Of a DNA stretch of 64,000 bases, positions 40,803 through 49,247 are shown one piece after another; the first letter of the stretch is position 1; every line of letters begins with the position of its first letter. The DNA comes from Streptomyces capillispiralis (GTDB lineage: Bacteria; Actinomycetota; Actinomycetes; Streptomycetales; Streptomycetaceae): positions 124,001 to 188,000 of the forward strand of contig NZ_VIWV01000002.1 in the NCBI RefSeq assembly GCF_007829875.1. Direction: 5' to 3'. A program made the position numbers and the translations under genes. The notes under the pieces are model-generated. The model did not search any database. It was not told the origin of the DNA and saw only the letters and a list, made by a program, of their open reading frames with translations.

Positions 40803-42077
40803 TCAGCGTCCGGGTGCCTGGCCGCCCGGGTGTGCCATGAGCGGCATGTCCGCAGCAGGGCCAAGGCCCGCTGAAGCGGTGGCATGCGGCCGGCCGGGCG
40901 TGCTCGACACCGGCAGCTGCGCCGCGTGCCGGAGACCGGGTGACGTCTGACCGGCTCCGGTCGCGCGGTCCGGACTCCATGTTCCCTTCCAGCTGGGCGG
41001 AGGGTTCGTGCGCCATGCGGTCACCAGGGAACGCTCCAGCGGCGGCAGCGCCAGGAACAACCGGGTCAGTTCCGTCTCAGCCTCGGCTCTCTGCCGCTGT
41101 GTCAGGGGCCGTCCCGTGTGCACGGCCTCCAGCGTGCCGGCTTCCAGGTTGACGTCCGGGAGGATTCCTCGAGGTCCGAGGGCGATCGCGGCGTCCCAGT
41201 TGTGGCGCGTACGGAACGGATTCTCCCTGTTCCCGTGGTAGGCGGGATCCGTTCCGCCGAGCTTGTAGTGCAGATACTGGAAGTCCCGTCTGACCCGGTC
41301 GGTGGTCACGTCGCCGCGCAGCGCCCTGTCGGGATCCCAGCGCACACCGGTCATCCTGCGGGCGATGTCCCGTCGGACCTCTTCCATGGTCCGGCCCCCC
41401 GCCGCCCGCAGTCCGCCGGCCACGTACACCGCGTTGAGCTTGAAACCTCTGACGTCCTCGTGCAGCGTCGCACCGAGATGGACGTTCTTCACGACATGCC
41501 ACACGTCGTACGGAAGTCCGGGCTTCCCCTCCTGCAGCCCTCGCCCGATCCAGTCGAGGTAGCCGGCCATCCACCTGCTCTCACGTTCGCCCGTCTGTCT
41601 CTCGGGGACGTGAGGCCTCCTCCGCATGGTCTCGACCGTCCAGTGGAAACTCTGAGTGGCCACCCATTCCCGCCAGAGTGCGGACAGTTGGAGTTGGCCG
41701 TCCCAGCGCAGGCTGTGCCGGAAGTACATGTCGTAGCAGGGCTCACCCGGGAGGGCATGCGGCTTGAACTCGTAGACGGGAACCCTGAACACGGCCTCGT
41801 CCAGTGCCATCTCCTCGTCGCTGGAGGCCGTCGCGCCGAACGGCCCGTTGTCCGTCAGGTACGTCGCGTACTCCTCCGCCGCCCCACGCGTCACGGCCCA
41901 GCGCGGGGAACCGTCCATGACGAAGTGCCGCAGGTAGCCCTTCATGGTCAGGTCCGCGATGCCCGCGGGGAGGATCTCTCGGGTCACCTCCTCGTACTGC
42001 GGACGGGTGAAGGCGTGCCACCTGCCGTACTGCCGCATCAGCTTTTCCAGGACTATTTCGCTCTTCCAGCCGAGCAT
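40803..42077 (-). CDS. Unknown protein, right bracket of the NRPS-PKS cluster
   Basis: A 424-aa protein homologous to that at 28134-29579, transcribed toward the cluster from the other side and ending 11 bases from the last NRPS gene (tail to tail). Shared blocks: YLTDNGPFGATASSDEEMAL, FQYLHYKLGGTDPAYHGNRE with NPFR, and TRLFLALPPLERSLVTAW with PPSWKGTWSP. The region between has W/H-rich stretches (LWREWVATQSFHWTVETM, YDVWHVVKNVHLGATLHED). The C-terminal about 55 residues are Pro/Ala-rich and disordered. No signal peptide, membrane helix or catalytic signature is recognised. Confidence 0.75.
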   Translation of the reverse strand: MLGWKSEIVLEKLMRQYGRWHAFTRPQYEEVTREILPAGIADLTMKGYLRHFVMDGSPRWAVTRGAAEEYATYLTDNGPFGATASSDEEMALDEAVFRVPVYEFKPHALPGEPCYDMYFRHSLRWDGQLQLSALWREWVATQSFHWTVETMRRRPHVPERQTGERESRWMAGYLDWIGRGLQEGKPGLPYDVWHVVKNVHLGATLHEDVRGFKLNAVYVAGGLRAAGGRTMEEVRRDIARRMTGVRWDPDRALRGDVTTDRVRRDFQYLHYKLGGTDPAYHGNRENPFRTRHNWDAAIALGPRGILPDVNLEAGTLEAVHTGRPLTQRQRAEAETELTRLFLALPPLERSLVTAWRTNPPPSWKGTWSPDRATGAGQTSPGLRHAAQLPVSSTPGRPHATASAGLGPAADMPLMAHPGGQAPGR

Positions 42078-42339
42078 CCGCCAGAGCCTCGATTCCCGAA
42101 TGCGTCCGGCGTGACCGATTCAGGCCGGATGCCACCCATCACCGGTTTTACGGCGACGTACGGCCACTGGTTCACAGGGGCGTGCACGCACAGGGTGACG
42201 GCTGAACCCTCCAGGTGGGCCACGCGTAGCAGGGATCAGTGAGCCACACGTGCCGGCCGGGGCTTTCCGGGTGCGCCGACGGGGCTCGGTCCTGCGGGGG
42301 CGTCCTGGCGCCGCGCCCGAACAGAAGGAGTCCGTTCCG

Positions 42340-43431
42340 ATGCCCTTGCGTTCCGTGCACTTCGTCCTCCCCGACGGGGTGGACGATCCGGCTCTCCCCA
42401 GCGGCGGCAACGCCTACGACCGCCGGGTCTGCCTCGACCTGCCCGGTGCCGGATGGCAGGTGCACCGGCATCCGGTCGGCGGACAGTGGCCCCGGCCGGA
42501 TGCCGCGTCCCGCGCGGAACTCGCCGCCGTACTGCGCAGGCTGCCGGACGGCGCGGTCGTCCTGCTCGACGGGCTGGTCGCCTGCGGCGTCCCGGAGTCC
42601 GTCGTCCCGGAAGCCGAACGGCTGCGCCTGGTCGTGCTGGTGCACCTGCCGCTGGCCGACGAGACCGGTCTCGCCCCGTCCCTGGCCGCCGAGCTGGACG
42701 CCAGGGAGCGCACGGTCCTGCGGGCGGCTGCCGCGGTCGTCGCCACCAGCGGCTGGGCGGCGCGTCGTCTGACGTTCCACCACGGCCTGGATCCCCACTG
42801 GGTCCATGTCGCCGCTCCGGGAGCCGACATCGCGCCCCTCGCCGGCGGCACCGACGGCGTCTCCCGGCTGGTGTGCGTCGCCGCGGTGACCCCGCGCAAG
42901 GGCCAGCACCTGCTCGTCGAGGCGCTCGCCGAACTCACCGGCCTGCCGTGGAGTTGTGTGTTGATCGGCGGCCTCGGCCACGACCCCGCGTACGTCTCAC
43001 GGGTGCGCGGGCTGATCGAACGGTACGGGATGACCGACCGCGTCCGCCTCGCCGGCCCGCAGTCCGGTGCGGCCCTTGACGCCGGCTTCGCCGCGGCCGA
43101 CCTGATGGTCCTCGCCTCTCACGCCGAGACCTACGGAATGGCGGTCACCGAAGCACTCGCCCGCGGCATCCCGGTGCTGACCACGAACGCCGGAGGACTG
43201 CCCGAGGCCGTCGGCCGCGCTCCCGGCGGCGGACTGCCCGGCATCCTGGTGCCGCCCGGGGACCCCGTCGCGCTGGCTGCCGCGCTGCGCGACTGGTTCG
43301 GCGACGCCGGCGTACGAGACCGTCTGAAGTCGGCCGCCCGCGGCCGTCGTGCGGACCTGAGCAGCTGGGCGGCCACTTCGCGGGATCTCGCCGACGTGCT
43401 GGCCGGTCCGCCGGTGGGCTCGGGAGCATGA
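42340..43431 (+). CDS. Glycosyltransferase family 4 protein
   Basis: A 363-aa GT-B glycosyltransferase. The N-domain starts RSVHFVLPDGVDDPALPSGG with the donor/acceptor glycine loop. The C-domain shows LVCVAAVTPRKGQHLLVEAL, then ADLMVLASHAETYGMAVTEALARG (the E-x7-E type sugar-nucleotide motif) and PVLTTNAGGLPEAVG. AAGGAG lies 9 bases before the ATG. It heads a rightward set with the membrane protein at 43609 and GTP cyclohydrolase II, a trio I recall from conserved Streptomyces pteridine-type clusters, here without the pterin synthase partner. Confidence 0.85.
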   Translation: MPLRSVHFVLPDGVDDPALPSGGNAYDRRVCLDLPGAGWQVHRHPVGGQWPRPDAASRAELAAVLRRLPDGAVVLLDGLVACGVPESVVPEAERLRLVVLVHLPLADETGLAPSLAAELDARERTVLRAAAAVVATSGWAARRLTFHHGLDPHWVHVAAPGADIAPLAGGTDGVSRLVCVAAVTPRKGQHLLVEALAELTGLPWSCVLIGGLGHDPAYVSRVRGLIERYGMTDRVRLAGPQSGAALDAGFAAADLMVLASHAETYGMAVTEALARGIPVLTTNAGGLPEAVGRAPGGGLPGILVPPGDPVALAAALRDWFGDAGVRDRLKSAARGRRADLSSWAATSRDLADVLAGPPVGSGA

Positions 43432-43515
43432 GATGAGGGTCAGCACAGCGGGCGGCCGATGCGGCGCGGCAGAGGCTGCGGCAGTGCCGGACGGACCCCG
43501 GAACCGGCTCCCTCA

Positions 43516-43578
43516 CGGCCCGCGCACCCACCCGCTCGGCCCGCGCACCCACCTGCTCGGCCCGCGCACTGACCCACT
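43516..43578. repeat. 21-bp tandem repeat, three copies
   Basis: Units at 43516-43536, 43537-43557 and 43558-43578 begin CGGCCCGCGCACCCACC. The first two differ at one base and the third at four or five. A partial fourth (CGGCCCGCC) follows. It lies in the gap before the membrane-protein gene. Confidence 0.8.
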
Positions 43579-43608
43579 CGGCCCGCCCGGCCGTGCGGAA
43601 GCCGTCGC

Positions 43609-44772
43609 ATGACGTCATGTCCGAAGGCCTGCGCCCAGGGCCCGTCCGTGGCCGCGGCCGGCTCCGTGTACCTGTGGGATTTCACGGGGTCCTCGCCGGG
43701 CCGTCCGTATCCGCTGCCGCGTCGGTCCGGGCCGCCCGCCGGGTCGCACGGAAGGGTCCGCCGGTCACTGCGCGGTGTCCGTGGCGTTTCCCGCCGTCTC
43801 GGCGCTGTCGCCGGTCTGTCCGCCGTCGCCCTCCTGGTGTGGCGGCTGGGCGGCGGAACGCTGCTGTACGGGATGCGCGGGATCGATGCCACCGTGCTGT
43901 TGGCGGCCCTCGGCATCGGCGCGCTCACCACGGTGTCGGGTGCGTGGCGGTGGCAGCTCGTGGCGCGCGGCATGGCAGTCCGCCTGCCCCTGGGCACCGC
44001 TGTGGCCGCGTACTACCGTGCGCTGTTCCTCGGTGTCGTGGCGCCCGGAGGTGTCCCGGGGCCCGTGTGGCGTGCCGTGGGGCACGGCGTCGGCGAGACC
44101 GGGCGAGGGGCGCGCGCCGGGACGGCCGAACGGGCGGTGGGGCTGGTCGTCCTGGCCGTGGCCTGTGCTGTTGTGCTGCTGTGCGTGCCGTCTCCCGTGC
44201 GCGGGACCGCCCGGCGGGTGATACCGCTCCTGGTACTGGCCGCGTGGGGCGCGCTCGCTGTTCTCATGGCCGTGCGCATGGGCCGCCCGCACACCGGCCG
44301 ACCGGGCCGGAGCCCGCTCACCGCGGCCCGCCGGGCTCTGCTGTCCCGCCGTGACGGACCCAGAATCCTCAGCTCGTCCGCCGTTGTTCTCGCCGGTCAC
44401 GCGATGTTGTTCCTGCTGGCCGCTCGCGTCACCGGCGTCGACGCGCCCACCACCCGCCTGCTGCCGCTGGCTGCGCTCGCCCTGCTCGCCACCTGTCTGT
44501 CGCCGTCCACCGGAGGCTGGGGGCCGCGGGAAGGCGTCACGTCCTGGGCGTTCGGCGCGGCGGAGCTGGGCGCCGGCCATGGCCTGGCCGCGGCCGCCGT
44601 CTACGGCGTGCTGAGCCTCACCGCGAGCCTGCCGGGAGCCGCCCTGCTGTTGACCCGGGCCGGCCGGCGCCCGACGGCTGCCGGGCAGGGGGCGTGCACT
44701 GCCGCTTCCCGCGGCGCATCAGCCAGGACCACCCGTATCCCGTCGCTCAGTTCGAAACCGAAGGAATCATGA
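43609..44772 (+). CDS. Integral membrane protein, lysylphosphatidylglycerol-synthase TM/UPF0104-like flippase family
   Basis: A 387-aa polytopic membrane protein with about 7-8 hydrophobic segments, for example LSAVALLVWRLGGGTLLYG, VLLAALGIGALTTVSGAWRW, LVVLAVACAVVLLC, LLVLAAWGALAVLM, and LPLAALALLATCLSPSTGGWGPREG. The motif FLGVVAPGGVPG and the late GGWGPREG are typical of the family. The first about 50 residues are not conserved, so the true start may be later than ATG 43609. Its stop overlaps the start of the GTP cyclohydrolase gene (ATGA). It may export or flip a glycosylated product of the upstream glycosyltransferase. Confidence 0.75.
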   Translation: MTSCPKACAQGPSVAAAGSVYLWDFTGSSPGRPYPLPRRSGPPAGSHGRVRRSLRGVRGVSRRLGAVAGLSAVALLVWRLGGGTLLYGMRGIDATVLLAALGIGALTTVSGAWRWQLVARGMAVRLPLGTAVAAYYRALFLGVVAPGGVPGPVWRAVGHGVGETGRGARAGTAERAVGLVVLAVACAVVLLCVPSPVRGTARRVIPLLVLAAWGALAVLMAVRMGRPHTGRPGRSPLTAARRALLSRRDGPRILSSSAVVLAGHAMLFLLAARVTGVDAPTTRLLPLAALALLATCLSPSTGGWGPREGVTSWAFGAAELGAGHGLAAAAVYGVLSLTASLPGAALLLTRAGRRPTAAGQGACTAASRGASARTTRIPSLSSKPKES

Positions 44773-45434
44773 CCAGGAAGCCCAGGGAGGCCGTCCGCAG
44801 CCTTCCCGTACCCGTACCGCACACCGGCGTAGAACGCGTGGTCAGCGTTCCCCTGCCCACGGTGTACGGCCTGTCCACCGCCGTCGGCTATCTCGATCAC
44901 GAACGGGGCGAGGAGCACATGGCCCTCGTGTTCGGGCCGCCGGGCACTCATGACGTGCTCACCCGGCTGCATTCGGAGTGCCTGACCGGTGACGTGTTCG
45001 GTTCCCAGCACTGTGAGTGCGGTGAGCAACTGGACTCCGCCCTGCGGGCCGTGGTCGCCGCGGGACACGGCGTCGTCGTCTATCTGCGCGGGCACGAGGG
45101 ACGCGGCATCGGGCTCGTGGCGAAGTTGCGCGCGATGGCGCTGCAGGCGGACGGGCTGGACACCGTGGACGCGAACCTCGCGCTCGGGTTGCCGGTGGAC
45201 GCGCGCGACTACGGCGCGGCGGCCGGCATCCTGCACGACCTGGGGGTGCGGTCGGTCCGCCTGTTGTCGAACAACCTGCGCAAGCGTGAGGCGCTGGTGC
45301 GGTACGGCATCCCCGTCAGCGAGCAGGTGCCGCTGTTGACACCGCCGTGCGAGAGCAACATCGCCTACCTGCGCGCCAAGCGGCAGCGCCTCGGCCACCA
45401 TCTGCCGCACCTGGACGCGTACACGGACGGCTGA
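44769..45434 (+). CDS. ribA: GTP cyclohydrolase II
   Basis: A 221-aa enzyme that opens GTP to the pyrimidine precursor of riboflavin, deazaflavin or pteridine-like products. Zinc site: HSECLTGDVFGSQHCECGEQL (three cysteines). Catalytic region: VVVYLRGHEGRGIGLVAKLR, with the RGxEGRGIGL signature. Later SVRLLSNNLRKREAL replaces the usual TNNPRK, a mark of the non-housekeeping branch. Length fits a single-domain RibA without the RibB half. GAAGGA precedes the ATG. Given the glycosyltransferase and flippase neighbours, it probably supplies a specialised pathway rather than vitamin synthesis. Confidence 0.92.
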   Translation: MTRKPREAVRSLPVPVPHTGVERVVSVPLPTVYGLSTAVGYLDHERGEEHMALVFGPPGTHDVLTRLHSECLTGDVFGSQHCECGEQLDSALRAVVAAGHGVVVYLRGHEGRGIGLVAKLRAMALQADGLDTVDANLALGLPVDARDYGAAAGILHDLGVRSVRLLSNNLRKREALVRYGIPVSEQVPLLTPPCESNIAYLRAKRQRLGHHLPHLDAYTDG

Positions 45435-45455
45435 CCCGCCCCGGGGTCCGGCGGA

Positions 45456-45474
45456 CGGGGGCGTGCCGCCCCCG
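45456..45474 (+). terminator. Short GC hairpin after ribA
   Basis: CGGGGGC (45456-45462) and GCCCCCG (45468-45474) form a 7-bp stem with a 5-base loop, 22 bases after the ribA stop. There is no U-run, so the terminator call is tentative. Confidence 0.4.
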
Positions 45475-45565
45475 GTCTGCGTCAGCCCTCGCCGGCGATG
45501 CGACGGCCCAGTGCAGGACGCCGCGTCGCCGGGAGCACGTCCATCGATTCGAGGAGCACCCGCCC

Positions 45566-46015
45566 ATGAGCACCCCATCCCTGAGCGACCGGCTGGCCGG
45601 TCACCAGCCGCTCGTCCTCGGCGCGTTCCGTATCGTCCTCGGCCTGCTGTTCGCCGGCGAAGGCGCCGCCACCGTCTTCGGAGTGCTGGGGCGGCGCAGC
45701 GCTCCCGTGGGGGACTGGCCCTTCTGGTACGCGGGGATCATCGAGTTGGCCTGCGGCGTTCTCATGCTTCTCGGGGTCATGACGCGTGGTGCGGCGTTCC
45801 TCAGCTCGGGGATCATGGCGTTCGCCTACTTCACCGAGCACCAGCCGGACGGGCTGTTCCCCCTGCAGAACGGAGGCCTCTCCCCGGTGCTGTTCTGTTG
45901 GAGCTTCCTGATGCTGGTCTTCTTCGGGCCGGGTGCCCTGTCCCTGCCGGGACTGCTCGTTCGAGCGCGGGACGGGTTCCCGGGACAGGCATCGTCGCGC
46001 ACCGAGCTTCGATGA
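45566..46015 (+). CDS. DoxX-family membrane protein
   Basis: A 149-aa four-helix membrane protein: PLVLGAFRIVLGLLFAGEGA, WYAGIIELACGVLMLLGVMT, AFLSSGIMAFAYFTEH, and LFCWSFLMLVFFGPGALSL. The R-x-x-x-G-x-x-F and EL-x-x-G patterns and the H before helix 4 are usual in DoxX/SURF4-like proteins, associated with thiol or quinone redox at the membrane. GAGGAG stands 9 bases before the ATG. It appears to be monocistronic, ending at a compound hairpin. Confidence 0.85.
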   Translation: MSTPSLSDRLAGHQPLVLGAFRIVLGLLFAGEGAATVFGVLGRRSAPVGDWPFWYAGIIELACGVLMLLGVMTRGAAFLSSGIMAFAYFTEHQPDGLFPLQNGGLSPVLFCWSFLMLVFFGPGALSLPGLLVRARDGFPGQASSRTELR

Positions 46016-46115
46016 AAGCCTGTCCTCATGGACGCCCCGCGTCGTACGGCGCCGTTGCGGAGATCGTCAGCGGTTCCTGACCGGATACATGCGATCACCC
46101 GCCGCGCGCGACGCC

Positions 46116-46173
46116 CGAGGCTCCTGTACCCGTGAGAGAGACACCTGTCTCCCTCGCGGTTGCAGGAGCCTCG
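46116..46173. terminator. Nested hairpin between convergent genes
   Basis: CGAGGCTCCTG (46116-46126) pairs with CAGGAGCCTCG (46163-46173). A second stem, GAGACA-CC-TGTCTC, is nested inside. It is placed to end both the DoxX transcript and the leftward transcript of the gene at 46203. Confidence 0.6.
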
Positions 46174-46202
46174 CCTGAAGCCGACGGTTGCCGCGGTGGA
46201 GG

Positions 46203-46700
46203 TCAGCAGGCCTGCCGGGAGTTCTTCGGGCGGATCGAGGTGATGCCGTCGTTGTTCAGGTCCCCGACGTACGCGAAGGAAGTGCGGGGCGGAATCTCCA
46301 TCTCACCGAAGCCGATCTCGAAGTTCTTGGCGAGATAGACGCAGTAGGCGATGTCCGTATCGTTCGATATCGAGGACACCACATTGTCGATGCCGCTTCT
46401 GCCGCCGATCCCCACATCGCGATTGTCCGCGAGGTCGGCATCGAATTCGCCTGGCTTCAGGCAGTAGTTCGGGAACGTGAACCCGATGGAACCGCCGTAT
46501 TCGAATCTGCCCCCGAAGTCGCGGTCGGGGAAGACGCAGAACTCTCCGATTCCCGCACTGGCGCCCGCCTTGGTCGAGAGCGCCGGAACCGAGTCCGCCT
46601 TGATCGGGCCCGTCCCTCCGTCCTGCCGGTCCATCAGTACGAATCCGCCGCCGACCACCAGAGGCAACGCCACCAGAGAAGCGATGATGGACTTCTTCAC
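46203..46700 (-). CDS. Secreted peptidase-inhibitor I36/beta-gamma-crystallin-like protein
   Basis: A 165-aa exported protein. The GTG at 46700 follows GGAAAGAG by 6 bases and opens a signal peptide (VKKSIIASLVALPLVVGGG). The mature part begins after a linker and shows a crystallin-like strand, GEFCVFPDRDFGGRFEY, with four cysteines (EFC, NYC, AYC and the terminal QAC) that can form two disulfides. I36 members inhibit metalloproteases; others only share the fold. The inhibitor role is therefore tentative. Confidence 0.7.
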   Translation of the reverse strand: MKKSIIASLVALPLVVGGGFVLMDRQDGGTGPIKADSVPALSTKAGASAGIGEFCVFPDRDFGGRFEYGGSIGFTFPNYCLKPGEFDADLADNRDVGIGGRSGIDNVVSSISNDTDIAYCVYLAKNFEIGFGEMEIPPRTSFAYVGDLNNDGITSIRPKNSRQAC

Positions 46701-46805
46701 AATGTACTCTTTCCGCTGGTCCAAGAATGCCTGTTCAATATTTGGTACGCGTCACGGAAAGAGCGGGTTCACCGGTGGAATCGGCCGGACGGAGAATCCG
46801 TGGGA

Positions 46806-47648
46806 TCACCCGGGTGAGTCGGCGCGGTCGAGGGTGAGGAGGGTTTTTCCTGCGGTGGTGGCGATGATGTAACCGGTGATGTCCTCGGGGGTAACGGATG
46901 TCCCCGTCATCGTCACCAGCCGTTCCTTGGACGAGCCGGGCACACCCCAGCCCTGCGCCGGAACCTTCCACTTCAAGAGGGCCTCACGGGCACCACCGGA
47001 CGTCACCGCCGTCAGCGTGCACTCCAAGGGTCCCCGTACCCCCGACAACTCCAGCGTGACCTCCGATCCCCACGCCGTCCCCCGCGCCAGCACCGCCGCC
47101 CGCACACCTGACGCGGACACCCCCCGCATCACACCCTCACCCGCCGGCCGTGCCAGCGTCGCCACTCCGCCACTGTCACCACCACCACTGTCCTGACCGG
47201 CCACCCCGGCCACCACCCCGCCACCCAGCACCGCACCCGCCACCGACGCGGCCAGCATCAACACTCCACGACGCACACCGCGCCGCCGCCCGGCACCACC
47301 CACCGACACCACACCACCAGCACCAGCACCAGCACCGGTCCCGGCCGCGGCTGCGGCGTCCACACCAGCGTCAGCCCCGGCCTCGGCACCACCCGCCGCG
47401 GCCTCCCGCAACGCCGCCCGCACCGCGGCCTCCCGCACCTCGGGAAGCCGCTCCTCCCATCCGCCACCCATCACATCGTCGGCAGACACCCGCCCGAGCG
47501 CACCCACCGCCCACCCGAACTCCTCAAGCACCCCCGCACACTCGACACACCCCTCCACATGCCGCAGAACACCCTCGACCTCAGGCCCACCCCCAGAACC
47601 CACCAGCGCCAAAACCGCCAGTTCGGACCGATCCCGCTCACACCCCAC
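46806..47648 (-). CDS. Membrane-anchored zinc-finger anti-sigma factor
   Basis: A 280-aa protein. N-terminal anti-sigma domain with LRHVEGCVECAGVLEEFGW (Hx3Cx2C, about residues 29-36). An Ala/Gly-rich linker leads to one transmembrane segment (VLMLAASVAGAVLGGGVVAG, about residues 129-148) and an extracytoplasmic beta-rich sensor domain ending SKERLVTMTGTSVTPEDITG. No sigma gene is adjacent, so its cognate factor is elsewhere (the sigma at 59045 is nearest). A decayed, internally deleted copy lies at 50229-50406. Confidence 0.85.
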   Translation of the reverse strand: MGCERDRSELAVLALVGSGGGPEVEGVLRHVEGCVECAGVLEEFGWAVGALGRVSADDVMGGGWEERLPEVREAAVRAALREAAAGGAEAGADAGVDAAAAAGTGAGAGAGGVVSVGGAGRRRGVRRGVLMLAASVAGAVLGGGVVAGVAGQDSGGGDSGGVATLARPAGEGVMRGVSASGVRAAVLARGTAWGSEVTLELSGVRGPLECTLTAVTSGGAREALLKWKVPAQGWGVPGSSKERLVTMTGTSVTPEDITGYIIATTAGKTLLTLDRADSPG

Positions 47649-47817
47649 GAAAAACTCCTGTAATCACAAAAACAATCCCCGGCGACTACTGAGTGTCTAC
47701 GAGACGGGGCGGGCGCGGGTTCACTCGACGGGCCGAGCCGGACGGCCCGCGCGGCCGGCCTCCTCGCCGTCATCCCCGATCACGGCACTGAACCGATCTC
47801 AGCCTGCCCGAGTAGAC

Positions 47818-49092
47818 GTGGGAGAAGGCGCGACCCGATCACGGACAGAGCAGGTGACTTTGCACAGCCTCACATCAGGATCCGCGTCCGCGAGGCGGAC
47901 GCGATCCACGGCTCGCGTGATGGCCGCCGACTCCGCGGCGGGAGCGGCTTCCGTCTCCGGGACGTTGCGTCCGGTGACACTCACCGACAGGGGCAACGCC
48001 CAGCTGTTCGCCACCCGTCACCGGCGCCGGTTCCGTCATGTGCGGGGGCTGGGCTGGTTCGCCTGGGACAGAACCCACTGGCGGCAGTCGGGAGCCCGGG
48101 AAGCCGCCTTGTGGGCCGCCGGAGAGATGGCCGAGGACATCGTCGAGCGAGATCCACTGGGTGCTTTCAGCCCGGAGGAACTCGCCGAGCACAAGCGCTA
48201 CTCCCTCTCCACCTACGGGCTGCGCGCCTTGCTGGCGCAGGCGAGCGCTGCCCCGACGCTGATGGTCGCTCCCGGGGCCCTCGATGCCGAGCCGTACGAA
48301 CTGTGCACTCCTGCCGGTGTGGTCGACCTGCGCACGGGCGCGCTGCGCGCCGCGGAGCCCTTGACCGACCTGCATTCCCGGGTCACGGCCGTGGCGCCCG
48401 ATCTCCGCGGCACGCCACGATGGCATCAGTTCCTGGACGACGCGTTCGGCTCGGACCCGGACGGTCGCGCGACGATCTCGTACGTACAGCTGATGCTGGG
48501 CTACTCCATCACCGGCCTGGTCGGCGCGCGGGTGCTGCCGTTCCTCCATGGTCCGGGCAACAACGGCAAGTCCGTGCTGGAAACCGTGATGCGGGTCCTC
48601 GGCGATTACGCGGACGCGGCCTCCCCCGGCTTCCTCATGGAACGCGGCCACGGCTCGAACCGCTGCATGGAGGCCGCCGAGCTGAGAGGGCGCCGTCTGA
48701 TCGTGTGCAGCGAGATCCGGGCGAACGACCGGATCGACGAGGCCGAGGTCCGGGCACTCACGGACGGTAGCCGCCTCACGGGCCGCCGTATCCGGACGGA
48801 GTGCTTCTCCTTCACCCCCACCCACCACTTGTGGCTGCTGGGTGACCACACGCCGGAAGCCGCCGTCGGCGGCCCCGCGTTCTTGCGGCGTATGCGGCTC
48901 ATTCCCACGCAGCGCACCGTTGCTCCCGCCCTCGGGAACGACCACCTCGTGGAGGACCTGGTGGAGCACGAGGGCGCCGGAATCATCCAGTGGCTCATCG
49001 AGGGCGCCCGCCGCTACCTGGCGTCGCAGCCGGCCCGCGTGTTCGCCGCTCGGGTGAGGCAGGAGGCCGGTCTGCCGCCGGCGCCGAGATGA
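47818..49092 (+). CDS. Third P4/D5-family helicase homologue, internally deleted
   Basis: A 424-aa paralogue of the proteins at 9679 and 13597. The N-domain (VTLTDRGNAQLFATRHRRRF, GWFAWDRTHWR), Walker A GPGNNGKS, THHLWLLGDHTPE and LRRMRLIPTQRT are intact. After GIIQWLIEGARRYLA the alignment jumps about 60 residues to ARVFAARVRQEAGL, the start of the winged helix, then ends. The deletion removes the region equivalent to the conserved EECC...YKTWC segment, and the final SNQRK...YPGIGL block is also missing. It is probably a non-functional or altered helicase. The start is uncertain (GTG 47818 or 47851). Confidence 0.75.
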   Translation: MGEGATRSRTEQVTLHSLTSGSASARRTRSTARVMAADSAAGAASVSGTLRPVTLTDRGNAQLFATRHRRRFRHVRGLGWFAWDRTHWRQSGAREAALWAAGEMAEDIVERDPLGAFSPEELAEHKRYSLSTYGLRALLAQASAAPTLMVAPGALDAEPYELCTPAGVVDLRTGALRAAEPLTDLHSRVTAVAPDLRGTPRWHQFLDDAFGSDPDGRATISYVQLMLGYSITGLVGARVLPFLHGPGNNGKSVLETVMRVLGDYADAASPGFLMERGHGSNRCMEAAELRGRRLIVCSEIRANDRIDEAEVRALTDGSRLTGRRIRTECFSFTPTHHLWLLGDHTPEAAVGGPAFLRRMRLIPTQRTVAPALGNDHLVEDLVEHEGAGIIQWLIEGARRYLASQPARVFAARVRQEAGLPPAPR

Positions 49093-49247
49093 TCCGCCCG
49101 ACAGCCGCACGTACTCCCCCGGACCGGTGATCCGGTCCGGGGGTGGCACCCCTGCCCGGTGAGCGAACACCGCTCCCTCTCTGTCCCGCAGATGTGAGCC
49201 GCCGTCACGCGGCCCACGCAACAACTGTTCACGAAGGAAGGAAGCAC

